From positions 1 to 64,000 of the forward strand of contig NZ_FONG01000013.1 in the NCBI RefSeq assembly GCF_900112845.1: 64,000 nucleotides of DNA, written 5' to 3'. The position numbers and the translations under genes are program-made. This document shows, one piece after another, positions 52,101-60,813 of the stretch. This stretch comes from Actinacidiphila alni (GTDB taxonomy: Bacteria; Actinomycetota; Actinomycetes; Streptomycetales; Streptomycetaceae). A model generated the notes under the pieces. That model ran no database searches. It was not told the origin of the DNA and saw nothing but the letters and a program-made list of their open reading frames with translations. The stretch's first letter is position 1. Each line of letters opens with the position of its first letter.

Positions 52101-53320
52101 CACACCCACCGGCCACCTCCACGAGCACGGACATGGGACCCGCCCCCGCTCCGCCGGACGTCGGCGACGCCGTACTCGCCCCACTCCTCGCCCGGATCGC
52201 CGAGGGAGCGGCCCGGCGGGACCAGGAGCGGACACACCCGTTCACGGAGATCGCCGCGCTGAAGGCGGCTCGCGTCGGCGCGGTGCGCGTGCCCAGGCCG
52301 CTCGGCGGCGCGGGGTGGAGCGTGCGGTCCTTGCTGACCTTCGTGATCCGCCTCGGCGAGGCCGACCCCAACGTGGCGCACGCGCTGCGCAACCACTACG
52401 CGTTCGTCGACGGCCTGCTACGCGACCCCGGCACAGTGACGGCCCGCCGCTGGCTGGGCGAGGCCGCGCGCGGCACCGTCTTCGGCAGCGCGGCGACCGA
52501 ACTGAGCAGCGGCACGGTCGGTGCGCAGCAGTTCCGCACGACGCTCACGCCCGACGGGTCGGGATACCGGCTCAACGGCACGAAGTTCTACAGCACCGGC
52601 TCGCTGTACGCCGACTGGATCACCGTCCCCGCCGTCACCCCGGAAGGCGACGTCGTGACGGTGGCCGTCCCCGGCGACCGGACCGGCGTGCACCGTGACG
52701 ACGACTGGGACGGCATCGGCCAGCGGCTGACCGGGACCGGCACGACACGTCTGGAACGGGTCCGCGTCGAGGCCGACGAAGTCCTCTCGCGACGCGCCGC
52801 CGACGCACCCCGCACACCGCATCGGGGTGCCCTGAGCCAGCTCTACCTGACCGCGGTCGTCGCCGGAATCCTGCGCGGCATCGTCGCCGACGGCGCCGCC
52901 GTCCTGCGCTCCCGCCGCCGTACGTACGCGCACGCACACGCGGACAGCCCGGCCGACGACCCGCTGCTCCAGCTCACGATCGGGCAGATCGACAGCGCCG
53001 CGTACGCCGCACAGGCCACCGTGCTCGCCGCCGCGGACGCGCTCGACGCCCACGCCGAGCACCCGGGCGAGGAACTGGCCCACGAAGCGTCGCTGCACGC
53101 CTCACGCGCCAAGATCGTCGTGGATCGACTGGGCCTCCAGGCAGCCTCGGCGGTGTTCGACGTCGGGGGCGCCTCGGCGACCGCACGCGGCGCGGGGCTG
53201 GACCGGCACTGGCGCAACATCCGCACCCTGGCCTCCCACAATCCCGGCGCCTACAAGGCGCAGGCGATCGGGGACCACGCCGTCAACGGCACACCGCTGC
53301 CACCGAGCGGCTTCTTCTAG
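52097..53320 (+). CDS. Acyl-CoA-dehydrogenase-like monooxygenase (DszC/SfnB type)
   Basis: A 407-aa flavoprotein of the DszC/SfnB branch: VPRPLGGAGWSVRSLL, EADPNVAHALRNHYAFVDG, LNGTKFYSTGSLYADW, DDWDGIGQRLTGTGTTRL and HWRNIRTLASHNPGAYK. Known relatives use reduced flavin and O2 to oxygenate sulfur rather than dehydrogenating acyl-CoA. It is coupled by a 4-bp overlap to the DszA-like gene, so the pair could carry out S-oxidation followed by C-S cleavage. Confidence 0.87.
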   Translation: MTHPPATSTSTDMGPAPAPPDVGDAVLAPLLARIAEGAARRDQERTHPFTEIAALKAARVGAVRVPRPLGGAGWSVRSLLTFVIRLGEADPNVAHALRNHYAFVDGLLRDPGTVTARRWLGEAARGTVFGSAATELSSGTVGAQQFRTTLTPDGSGYRLNGTKFYSTGSLYADWITVPAVTPEGDVVTVAVPGDRTGVHRDDDWDGIGQRLTGTGTTRLERVRVEADEVLSRRAADAPRTPHRGALSQLYLTAVVAGILRGIVADGAAVLRSRRRTYAHAHADSPADDPLLQLTIGQIDSAAYAAQATVLAAADALDAHAEHPGEELAHEASLHASRAKIVVDRLGLQAASAVFDVGGASATARGAGLDRHWRNIRTLASHNPGAYKAQAIGDHAVNGTPLPPSGFF

Positions 53321-53460
53321 ACACGGCCGGGCGGCGGCGAGCGGGCCACGGGCCCGAGCCGCCGCGTCCGGACGCGTCCGGCGATTCCGGTCCGCCGCCG
53401 CCCATGTGACGCCCTGTCGCATCAGGAATGTCAGGAACCAGACCAGGAAGCGGTACACCC

Positions 53461-54024
53461 ATGTCCCGATCCACCCAGGACCTCCGCGCGGCCGGCGCCG
53501 ACGGGCCCGTCCGGCCGGCCCAGCAGTTGTTGTCCCCAACGGAATTGCGGCGGGTCTTCGGCGCCTTCCCGAGCGGCGTGACCGCCATAGCCGCGCTCGT
53601 GGACGGCAGGCCGGTCGGCCTGGCCGCCAGCTCGTTCACCTCGGTCTCGCTCGATCCGCCGCTGCTGTCGGTCTGCGTGGCCCACACCTCGACCACCTGG
53701 CCGCTGCTCGCCGGCCGCGCCCGCCTCGGCGTCACCGTACTGGGCGCGGAACAGGAGCGTGCCTGCGCCCAGTTGGCCTCCCGCGGCAGCGACCGGTTCG
53801 CCGGCCTCGACTGGCACGCCACCGAGGACGGCGCCGTGGTCCTGGACGGCGCGGGCGCCTGGTTCGACACCAGCGTCGAGCGGCGTATACCGGCCGGCGA
53901 CCACGACATCGTTCTGCTGCGCATCCACGGCCTGGACGCCGACCACTCGGTGCCGCCGCTCGTTTTCCACGCGAGCCGCTTCCGGAGGCTGGAGCAACTC
54001 GACAGCGCTCGGCGCACGGCATGA
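53461..54024 (+). CDS. NAD(P)H:flavin reductase (HpaC/DszD-like)
   Basis: A 187-aa flavin reductase domain protein: RVFGAFPSGVTAIAAL, GLAASSFTSVSLDPPLLSVCV and the late DHDIVLLRIHGLDAD. It would supply FMNH2 to the two LLM monooxygenases and the DszC-like enzymes upstream, which have no reductase of their own. The C-terminus (SARRTA, stop) runs without a gap and in the same frame into a remnant of an enoyl-CoA hydratase, so the natural end may have been altered by a deletion. Confidence 0.87.
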   Translation: MSRSTQDLRAAGADGPVRPAQQLLSPTELRRVFGAFPSGVTAIAALVDGRPVGLAASSFTSVSLDPPLLSVCVAHTSTTWPLLAGRARLGVTVLGAEQERACAQLASRGSDRFAGLDWHATEDGAVVLDGAGAWFDTSVERRIPAGDHDIVLLRIHGLDADHSVPPLVFHASRFRRLEQLDSARRTA

Positions 54025-54405
54025 CCGGCCGCGGCGGAGCCGGACGCGTGGGACCGGCTCGGCGCCCTGCGCACGCCGACCCTCGCCGCGGTCTCCGGGT
54101 ACGCGCTCGGCGGCGGCTGCGAGCTGGCCATGCTCTGCGACATCCTGCTCGCCGCCGATACCGCCGTCTTCGGGCAGCCCGAGATCAAGCTCGGCGTCAT
54201 CCCCGGCATCGGCGGCTCCCAGCGCCTGACCCGCGCCGTCGGTAAGGCCAGGGCCATGGAGATGTGCCTGACCGGCCGCACCATGGACGCCGCCGAAACC
54301 GAACGCGCCGGTCTCGTCTCCCGGATCGTCCCCGCCACCGCCGACCAGAAGGAGGGCATGGCGGCCTTCGTCGACAAGCGGCCACGGGACTTCACACACC
54401 GGTGA
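54025..54405 (+). pseudogene. Enoyl-CoA hydratase remnant (5' truncated, internally deleted)
   Basis: After the flavin-reductase stop the same frame reads WDRLGALRTPTLAAVSGYALGGGCELAM and on through DILLAADTAVFGQPEIKLGVIPGIGGSQRL, the core of an enoyl-CoA hydratase. It then jumps to ATADQKEGMAAFVDKRP and ends FTHR, the normal family C-terminus. The first 90-100 residues and about 60-70 residues before the C-terminus (the helical domain) are missing. No ribosome site precedes it. It is a dead fragment left by at least two deletions. Confidence 0.75.
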
Positions 54406-54417
54406 ATCGGTTCGGGA

Positions 54418-55182
54418 TCAGGGGAGATAGGTGCCGGGCGTTTGGCCGGTGACCCGGCGGAACGCGGCGATGAACGCGCTGGGTTTGCGGTAGCCGACCG
54501 CTCGGGCGGTGGCGTTGACCGAGGTGCCTTCGGCCAGCATCGGGACGGCGGCGCGGATGCGGACGTGGGTGCGCCAGGTGATGAAGCTGAGCCCTGTCTC
54601 GGCGCGGAACAGCCGGGACAGGGTACGGACGCTGGTATGGATCTGATCGGCCCATACGGCGAGTTCACGCTGGTCGGCGGGGCGGGCGATGAGCCGTTCC
54701 GCGATCACACGGATTCGCGGGTCGGCGGGCATCGTCACATGGATGTGATGCGCGGGCAGGGGGGTGAGCAGCTGCAACATGAGTGCCTCGGCGCCCGGAC
54801 GGCTGCGGTCGTCGGGCGTGATTCGGTGCAAGTGGGTGATGATCTCGCCCAGCAGCGAACCGACGGTGAAGCAGGTCGGTTCGGCCCAGGTGATGGGGCA
54901 GCGGTCGGGGGAGAAGGTGATGGTCAGCATTTCGCCCGCGTGCAGTACGGAGCCTGAGTGCTCGATGCCGCCGGGTACCCAGAGCCCGTAGCCGGGCGGG
55001 ATCAGCCAGTCGCGGTGAGCGACGGTCCCCCTCAGCGTCGCGGTCGAACTCCACGTGAGCATCGGTTCGGGGTGCGCGTGCAGATGCAGCACCTCGTCGT
55101 CCCGGGCGGTGTCGCGATCGATGCACAGGATGGGCGACACCGGGTTGTCCGATCGAGGGTATCGGTCGTCCTCTGTACGCAC
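54418..55182 (-). CDS. AraC-family regulator (cupin plus AraC helix-turn-helix)
   Basis: A 254-aa regulator. The N-terminal cupin sensor contains HLHAHPEPMLTWSS, WLIPPGYGLWVPGGIEHSG and ITFSPDRCP. The C-terminal double helix-turn-helix is in LAVWADQIHTSVRTLSRLFRAETG and ARAVGYRKPSAFIAAFRRVTGQTPG. The layout matches NimR-type regulators that sit divergent from a drug exporter, as here. GTG start at 55182. The 82-bp divergent region contains a 14-bp perfect palindrome. Confidence 0.88.
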   Translation of the reverse strand: MRTEDDRYPRSDNPVSPILCIDRDTARDDEVLHLHAHPEPMLTWSSTATLRGTVAHRDWLIPPGYGLWVPGGIEHSGSVLHAGEMLTITFSPDRCPITWAEPTCFTVGSLLGEIITHLHRITPDDRSRPGAEALMLQLLTPLPAHHIHVTMPADPRIRVIAERLIARPADQRELAVWADQIHTSVRTLSRLFRAETGLSFITWRTHVRIRAAVPMLAEGTSVNATARAVGYRKPSAFIAAFRRVTGQTPGTYLP

Positions 55183-55197
55183 AGAAGCCAGCCTAAC

Positions 55198-55211
55198 TTA
55201 GGTGTACCTAA
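55198..55211. promoter_or_regulatory. Palindrome between AraC and exporter genes
   Basis: TTAGGTGTACCTAA is a perfect inverted repeat; an extra CCTAA precedes it at 55192. Arms of this sequence recall actinobacterial iron boxes, but the 2-bp spacing is shorter than the usual one. It is more simply the AraC protein operator. Confidence 0.45.
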
Positions 55212-55226
55212 CGCAAGGAGTGGCTG

Positions 55227-55268
55227 ATGAGTGACGTGATGACCGGAATCAAGGCGGTGCGGACGTGA
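55227..55268 (+). CDS. 13-codon upstream ORF coupled to the exporter gene
   Basis: ATG 55227 follows AAGGAG (55215-55220) with a 6-base spacer. It encodes MSDVMTGIKAVRT, and its stop overlaps the exporter GTG by 4 bp (GTGA at 55265). The exporter itself has no separate good ribosome site, so this short ORF probably delivers ribosomes to it. Confidence 0.5.
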   Translation: MSDVMTGIKAVRT

Positions 55269-56689
55269 CCGTCCCCGTCGAACCGTTCTCGCCCGCCCTG
55301 CGCCGGTCGGTGGGGGTGGTGATGATCGGCGCGTCGCTGTCGTTCCTGGACTCGACGGTCGTCAACGTCGCGCTGCACACCCTCTCGGTCGACCTGCACG
55401 CCGGACTGGGGACCGTGCAATGGGTGGTGACCGCGTACCTCCTCGCGCTCGCCGCGGTCATCCCCCTGACCGGTTGGGCGGCCCGCCGGTTCGGCGCCGC
55501 TCGGCTGTACGTCGCCGCGCTGACGGTGTTCACCGTCGGGTCGGTGCTGTGCGCGTGCTCGCAGAGCGTGGGAATGCTGATCGCCTCTCGCGTACTGCAG
55601 GGCGTCGGCGGCGGGGCGATCATGCCGGTCGGCACCATGATCTGGACCGCGCAGTCCTCGAAGGCACAGATGGGACGGGTGATGGCGCTGATCGCGGTGC
55701 CGATCGTGCTCGCCCCGACGCTCGGACCCGCCATCGGCGGTCTGCTCATCCAGGGCATCGGCTGGCGTGCGATCTTCTGGCTCAACATCCCCTTCGGCGT
55801 CGTCGGCGTCCTGCTCGCTCTGCGGCTCCTGCCGATGCCCAGGGGCGGCGACGCGGGACGGGTGGATGTGATCGGCCTGGTCCTGGCCTCCGCCGGGATC
55901 GTGGGCGTCACCTACGGATTGGCGGAGGTGGGCGTCGCGGCCGGGCTGGACACGGAGGCCGCGGTCGCGCTGCCGCTCGGACTGGCGGCCCTGGCCGGCT
56001 TCGTCCTCCACGCGCTGCGGGCCGAGCAGCCGATGCTCGACCTCCGGCTGTACGCCAACCGGGCTTTCACCGCCGCGTCCGCCGCCCAGTTCGCCCTGGG
56101 CGCCGCGAACTACGGCGGGATGATCCTCATGCCGCTGTACTTCCAGACCGTTCGCGGCGACGGAGTGATCCTCGCGGGGCTGCTGCTCGCACCGACCGGC
56201 CTTGGCGCGCTGCTCTCCGCGCCCTTCACCGACCGCTACAGCGCCGGGGCCACCTCCCTTGCGGGCGCCGTCGTTCTGGTGGTCTCGACCGTCCCGTTCG
56301 TGTTCCTGACCGCGACCACCTCCTACGTCCTGCTGTGCGTCGTGATGGTGGTCCGCGGCGTCGGGTTCGGGCTGTCGATCATTCCGGCGATGACCGCCGC
56401 CTACCAGGCCCTGCCGCCGGACAAGATCCCCGACGCCACCCCGCAGCTCAACGTCCTCCAGCGCGTCGGCGGCGCGATCGGCACCGCCGTGCTCACCGTC
56501 GTCCTCACCGACCGGCTCCGGCACCGGTCCGGACCCGCCGCGCAGGCCGACGCGTTCGGATCCACATTCGTGTGGGTCCTCGCGATCGCGATCGCCGCGG
56601 CCGTGCCCACGATCCTGCTCGCCCGCGTCGAGTACCGTGCCCGCCGCCAGGCCGCCCCAGTGTCAGAGGCGGCCGACTCCAGCCTCTGA
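55265..56689 (+). CDS. DHA2-type MFS exporter
   Basis: A 474-aa transporter with about 14 membrane segments. Motif C-like and motif D1 features are SFLDSTVVNVAL, WVVTAYLLALAAVIPLTGW, GWRAIFWLNIPFGVVG and the antiporter region IVLAPTLGPAIGGLL. Such proteins expel drugs or metabolites using the proton gradient. The GTG start is coupled to the short upstream ORF. It is divergent from, and probably regulated by, the AraC protein. Confidence 0.9.
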   Translation: MTVPVEPFSPALRRSVGVVMIGASLSFLDSTVVNVALHTLSVDLHAGLGTVQWVVTAYLLALAAVIPLTGWAARRFGAARLYVAALTVFTVGSVLCACSQSVGMLIASRVLQGVGGGAIMPVGTMIWTAQSSKAQMGRVMALIAVPIVLAPTLGPAIGGLLIQGIGWRAIFWLNIPFGVVGVLLALRLLPMPRGGDAGRVDVIGLVLASAGIVGVTYGLAEVGVAAGLDTEAAVALPLGLAALAGFVLHALRAEQPMLDLRLYANRAFTAASAAQFALGAANYGGMILMPLYFQTVRGDGVILAGLLLAPTGLGALLSAPFTDRYSAGATSLAGAVVLVVSTVPFVFLTATTSYVLLCVVMVVRGVGFGLSIIPAMTAAYQALPPDKIPDATPQLNVLQRVGGAIGTAVLTVVLTDRLRHRSGPAAQADAFGSTFVWVLAIAIAAAVPTILLARVEYRARRQAAPVSEAADSSL

Positions 56690-56699
56690 CACCGGGCGC

Positions 56700-56880
56700 A
56701 CCGCGGGCCGGGGGGCGGGCGCGCTGGGCGCAGTCGCGGCGTTCGCAGATGCGGCAGCCGAGGCCGATGGGGGTGGCTGCGCCGATCTCCGGCGGCCGGC
56801 CCACCACGGCCCCCTCGGTATCCGGGGCCGGCCCGGCGTCGTCCGCTTCCAGAGGGATAACCAGGGGCTTTTGCCGGCGG
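56700..56880 (-). pseudogene. C-terminal remnant of an XRE/ImmA-type regulator
   Basis: The minus strand reads RQKPLVIPLEADDAG then EIGAATPIGLGCRICERR and DCAQRA. The GCxxCxxxxCxQRA pattern (56730-56756) is the distinctive C-terminal cysteine motif of short-chain fatty acyl regulator-type XRE proteins. Only about 70 residues remain and the frame then runs antisense through the exporter gene, so both ends have been lost. It fills most of the 56690-57014 gap. Confidence 0.5.
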
Positions 56881-57014
56881 CCCCGGAGCGGAATCGATAA
56901 CTGACAGCACGGCTCGACGCACCGGCGTAGGACCGATCCCGTAGCACTTCGGTCCCGGGCCGCCGGCGATCACGGTCGGCTGGCAGAGCAGGTGCCGGCG
57001 CGGACGACGCTCGC

Positions 57015-57422
57015 GTGTGGGATGAGCGGCTGGGCTGGGCGTTCGAGCTGATAGCGGATGATTTGGCCGCGAGAACCGCGGCGCTTGTTCGTCTGGCTGA
57101 GGCCCAGAGGAAGGTCGCGGACGCACTCGGCCGGTCCAACGAGATGTGGTGGCTGACGCGGCCTCTGGGAGTGGACGAGCAGTACCGGGAGCCGGCGTTT
57201 CTGCAGGCTCGCCAGAAGTACCAGCAGGCCCAGAGGGGTTCGCTACCTGATGGGTTGTGGAATTCCCCTGTGGGAGAGGACCCGGCCACGTCGCCGCGGC
57301 TGCCCTATGTGTTGCTTTTCTTGGAGCGGGAGGCGAGGTACCCGCAGGAGTGGACCCGGCATGCGAAGTCGTGGGGTACGAAGCAGAGCCTGATCCGGGA
57401 TCTGGCCCGCCGCATCCCGTGA
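57015..57422 (+). CDS. Hypothetical protein
   Basis: A 135-aa Trp-rich, largely helical protein (GTG start, no clear ribosome site) that I do not recognise. It has an amphipathic N-terminal helix (LIADDLAARTAALVRLAEAQRK), a middle NEMWWLTRPLG and a basic end. Its G+C and third-position bias look lower than those of the genes around it, in keeping with foreign origin. It lies between a regulator remnant and a transposase remnant, so it may be cargo of an old insertion. Confidence 0.45.
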   Translation: MWDERLGWAFELIADDLAARTAALVRLAEAQRKVADALGRSNEMWWLTRPLGVDEQYREPAFLQARQKYQQAQRGSLPDGLWNSPVGEDPATSPRLPYVLLFLEREARYPQEWTRHAKSWGTKQSLIRDLARRIP

Positions 57423-57461
57423 TCATGGAGTGCTCTACGCCCCGTAACCCGCCTGGAAATC

Positions 57462-57715
57462 GTGCCCGTCGACGCATCAACGTCGATCCCGTCCGCAGAG
57501 GTGCCCGATCTCCTGGAGCGGCTGGCCCGGGTGCCCGACCCACGCGATCCGCGCGGAGTGCGGCACGCGCTCGCCGTCGTCCTCACCTTGACTGCGTGCG
57601 CGGTGCCGGCCGGGTCGACCTCCCTGCTCGTGGTCGGCGAGTCGATCGCCGACGCCCCGCCGCACGTGCTGGATAGGCTCGGTGTGCGCTCCGTCCCGGT
57701 GCTGCCCCAGCGGCG
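57462..57715 (+). pseudogene. N-terminal remnant of an ISAs1-type transposase
   Basis: VPDLLERLARVPDPRDPRGV then RHALAVVLTLTACAVPAG and a region ending RLGVR match the N-terminal DDE_Tnp_1-associated domain of ISAs1-family transposases (usually about 370-400 aa). The similarity stops near residue 80, and no catalytic DDE domain follows. No terminal inverted repeats were found by eye. From 57716 to 58033 there is no intact gene; the minus strand there holds a short zinc-ribbon-like piece (SGCGALSEDGVWETRSC, PNPRC). Confidence 0.6.
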
Positions 57716-58033
57716 GTCCCAGTGCGAACCGCGGGGCCGGCCTTCGTCCGTTGGGCTTGCGACGGCCGTTACTTCAGCGCGTCGGGCTCCGTTGCGTCGC
57801 CGGGCCTGGCGACGTACAGGGCACGGTGCCGCCAGGTGCCGCTGCAGCGGGGGTTGGGGCACGAGCGGGTCTCCCACACGCCGTCCTCGGAGAGTGCGCC
57901 GCACCCTGACCGACGCGCAGACTTGCTCCTCGGCTTGGCATGGTGGGGCGACAGGGGCCGTGTTCCCACGCGCCCTCGTCCCCGGGGCATGACCCGGGGA
58001 CGGACGAAGACGGGGCGCGGCCCAAGCCGGAGG

Positions 58034-60370
58034 TTACTCCGGTAGCGGTTCCAGTTTCGCGGGCGCCTCGGTGTCGTCCCGCCCCTCGATGGAGACATGG
58101 GGGGTGATCCGGTCCAGCCAGGCCGGGAACCACCAGTTGGCCCTGCCGAGCCACTGCATGATCGAGGGGACGAGCATTGGCCGGACGATGAAGGCGTCCA
58201 GGAGGACCGCGCTGGCGAGGCCGAGGCCGAGCAGCTTGATCACGAGTCCGTCGCCGAGGAGGAATCCGCTGAACACGGTGATCATGATGAGGCCGGCCGC
58301 GGTGATGATGCCGCCGGTCTCGGACAGGCCGACGGTGACGGCCCGGTGGTTGTCGCGGGAGTGGACCCACTCCTCGTGGATGCGGCTGACCAGGAACACC
58401 TGGTAGTCCATGGACAAGCCGAAGAGGATGGCGAAGAACAGGACGGGCAGGAACGCGTCGACGGGTCCGCCGGATCCCAGGCCGAGCGGCTCGCTGAACC
58501 AGCCCCACTGGAAGACCGCCACGACCGCGCCGAACGAGGCGCCGGCCGCGAGCAGATTCATGGTCGCCGCGGTGGCCGCGACGACGACGCTGCGGAAGGC
58601 CGCCATGAGGAGCAGGAAGGACAGCCCGACCACGGCGAGCACGAAGTAGATCATCTTGGCGGCCAGCGCCGCGGAGAAGTCGACGAACACCGCCGTGTCG
58701 CCGTACACGTACACCTGTGTGTCGCCGCCCTTGTGCAGGGGCGGCAGGATGTTGTTCCGGAGGTTCTCGACCAGGTGCACGGTACTGGCGTCCTGCGGAC
58801 CGCTGACCGACTTGAAGGTGACGAAGGCGATGTCCTTGCCGACCGGGAGCGCGGTGATGCTCGCCTTGTCGACGTCGGGAACGGTGGCCAGCGTCCCGGT
58901 GAGCTGGGTGAGGAACGCCTTGTCGGTCGCCCGCGAACCACCGACGACCAGTTGCAGGTTGGAGTTGTACCCCTTGCCGAAGGCGTCCCTGATGAGGTCG
59001 TAACCCTTGTGACTGGTCGATGCGGCGGGGGTGTTGCTCTGGTCGGGGTGGCCGAGCCGCAGGGAGAAGAACGGGATCGCCAGGACGGCCAGGAGCACTG
59101 CCGCGAAGACACCGACGATCAGTGAGCGGCGCTGTACGAACGTGGCCCAGCGCGTCCACAGGGGCGGGCGGGCCGAGGCGTCGCGCCGCGCGGCGAGCCG
59201 TGCGGTGGCCCGCCGCAGCACCCACCGCAGGACGTACAGCGCCCAGAACAGGACGCACACCGGCGGGATGACGCACAGCAGGAGGGTGACCCGGCGGTCC
59301 GACGGCAGTGCCTCGCGCTGCGAGCGCGGGAGCGCGCGGCGGCCCAGCAGGGACAGTGTGGCGGGGAGCAGCGTCAGCGATGCCAGCATGGTGAGGCTGA
59401 CGGCGATGGAGGTGCCGATGGCTACGCCGTAGAGGAAGCTCGTGGCCAGCGCACACAGACCGAGGATGGCGATGCAGACGGTGATGCCGGCGAACAGCAC
59501 CGCCCGGCCGGAGGTGTTGAGCGCGTTGACGATCGAGTCCTCGACGCTCATGCCCCTGAGCAGATTGCGGCGGTGTCTGGTGACGATGAACAGGGCGTAG
59601 TCGATCCCCACCCCGATCACCATCAACTCGGCCAGGGCGGAGGTGAAGTCGGTCACCGGCATCGCATGGGTCAACAGGGCGATCAGCCCGAGACCGCAGC
59701 CGAGAGCCGCCGCAGCGCTGATCATCGGCAGGAGTGTGGCCCCGAATGTGCGGAAGACGATCGCCAGGATGACGAGGGCCGCCAGGAAGCCCAGCGTCTG
59801 GGGTGAGAGCGCGGGTGTGGAAGCGTCGACGCTGTCGAAGGTGTCGCCGGTGAACTCGATGTGGAGAGTGTCGGACCGCAGGCTCTTCAGGTGTTGGTAC
59901 ACGACTTTCGGCGTGGAGTCGGAGGGCTTCGGCTCGTTGAAAGCGACCTCGACTATCGCCGTGGTTCTGTCCCGGCTGATCAGATCGGGCCGCGGTGCGG
60001 CGTCGTCCCTGCCGTCGGCGGCCGTACAGGCGGCCGTCCCCCACGGTGTGGTGATCGTAGCGACATGAGCTGCGCCGACTCCGCAGACCGCGGCCTTCGC
60101 CCTGCTGACGAAGTCCGCGGGTTCGGTCGTCAAGTCCCCTTTCCCGGAGTGCAGTACGAGCGTGCCGGTCGGGTTGTTCTGCTCGGCGAGATTCGCTCCG
60201 GCCAGCAGATCGGAGGCGGCCTGGGACTCGGTCCCCGGCAGTTTGAAGTCGTCCTTGTACGTCGCGCCCCCGGCCGAGGAGGCCAGAATCTGGATCAGCA
60301 CGATCGCGGCTGTCCAGCCGACGATGACCCACCACCGATGGGCGATCGCAAATCTCGACAGAGCTTTCAT
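58034..60370 (-). CDS. MMPL-family RND transporter
   Basis: A 778-aa membrane exporter with the two-fold MMPL layout. Helix 1 is followed by a large extracytoplasmic loop (residues about 40-160), a block of helices (SALAELMVIGVGIDYALFIVTRHR), a second large loop (about 390-545) and a second block (AILFGLSMDYQVFLVSRIHEEW). The paired GIDYALF and SMDYQVF segments carry the proton-relay Asp-Tyr pairs. Such proteins export lipids, polyketides or toxic compounds. ATG 60370 has GGAG five bases upstream; an ATG 72 bases further out lies inside the operator and is rejected. TetR (60814) is the likely repressor. Confidence 0.9.
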   Translation of the reverse strand: MKALSRFAIAHRWWVIVGWTAAIVLIQILASSAGGATYKDDFKLPGTESQAASDLLAGANLAEQNNPTGTLVLHSGKGDLTTEPADFVSRAKAAVCGVGAAHVATITTPWGTAACTAADGRDDAAPRPDLISRDRTTAIVEVAFNEPKPSDSTPKVVYQHLKSLRSDTLHIEFTGDTFDSVDASTPALSPQTLGFLAALVILAIVFRTFGATLLPMISAAAALGCGLGLIALLTHAMPVTDFTSALAELMVIGVGIDYALFIVTRHRRNLLRGMSVEDSIVNALNTSGRAVLFAGITVCIAILGLCALATSFLYGVAIGTSIAVSLTMLASLTLLPATLSLLGRRALPRSQREALPSDRRVTLLLCVIPPVCVLFWALYVLRWVLRRATARLAARRDASARPPLWTRWATFVQRRSLIVGVFAAVLLAVLAIPFFSLRLGHPDQSNTPAASTSHKGYDLIRDAFGKGYNSNLQLVVGGSRATDKAFLTQLTGTLATVPDVDKASITALPVGKDIAFVTFKSVSGPQDASTVHLVENLRNNILPPLHKGGDTQVYVYGDTAVFVDFSAALAAKMIYFVLAVVGLSFLLLMAAFRSVVVAATAATMNLLAAGASFGAVVAVFQWGWFSEPLGLGSGGPVDAFLPVLFFAILFGLSMDYQVFLVSRIHEEWVHSRDNHRAVTVGLSETGGIITAAGLIMITVFSGFLLGDGLVIKLLGLGLASAVLLDAFIVRPMLVPSIMQWLGRANWWFPAWLDRITPHVSIEGRDDTEAPAKLEPLPE

Positions 60371-60813
60371 CGGGTCTCCGCAGGGTCGGCCGCGCACGGC
60401 GGCGGTTGGGCTGAGTGACGAATGCATTCGTGAGGAATGCATTCGCTGACGCTGGATGTGCGTGTGCGCCGCACCCTTGGGGGCGGCGGGTGCCGCCCCG
60501 TAGGAGTCCGGTGCTGTGCGGGAGGAAGAGTCGAGGAGGAGGACGTGTGAGGGTGGGTAGCGGGCGCCGCGTCATGCGTACGGGGAGCCGGGAACACCGC
60601 CGGTCGGTCGGCTCAGCGAATGCCCGGTGGGCGGGGCGTGGCTGCGCCTGGGCCCGATGGCGCCTTTACCGCTGACCGTGGACCTCGGCAGCCGCGTCAG
60701 CTCGTGAGCCGTGCGTGCGCGCCGTGTATGCGCAGAACACGGACCAGGGGAAGACCTCCCGGCCCCGCCCCCCACGGTGGTGACGGGCTTGGGTGACGGG
60801 CCGGATTACGGGT
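60371..60813. other. Intergenic region between TetR and MMPL genes
   Basis: 443 bp without a credible gene. The left end carries the operator pair at 60418-60444; the rest is GC-rich with no clear hairpin or promoter that I could support. Confidence 0.5.
60418..60444. promoter_or_regulatory. Double TetR operator upstream of the MMPL gene
   Basis: ACGAATGCATTCGT (60418-60431) is a perfect 14-bp palindrome. GAATGCATTC (60435-60444) repeats its 10-bp core 15 bp away. The full 14-mer recurs exactly in front of the TetR gene at 61533. Confidence 0.7.

Noticed and set aside
55198..55211. Iron box for DmdR/IdeR
   Set aside because: The arms fit but the 2-bp spacing does not match the usual 19-bp iron box, so I list it only as a palindrome.
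60371..60442. 24-residue longer MMPL protein from ATG 60442
   Set aside because: That ATG lies inside the TetR operator, and ATG 60370 has a proper ribosome site and the expected membrane-protein N-terminus.
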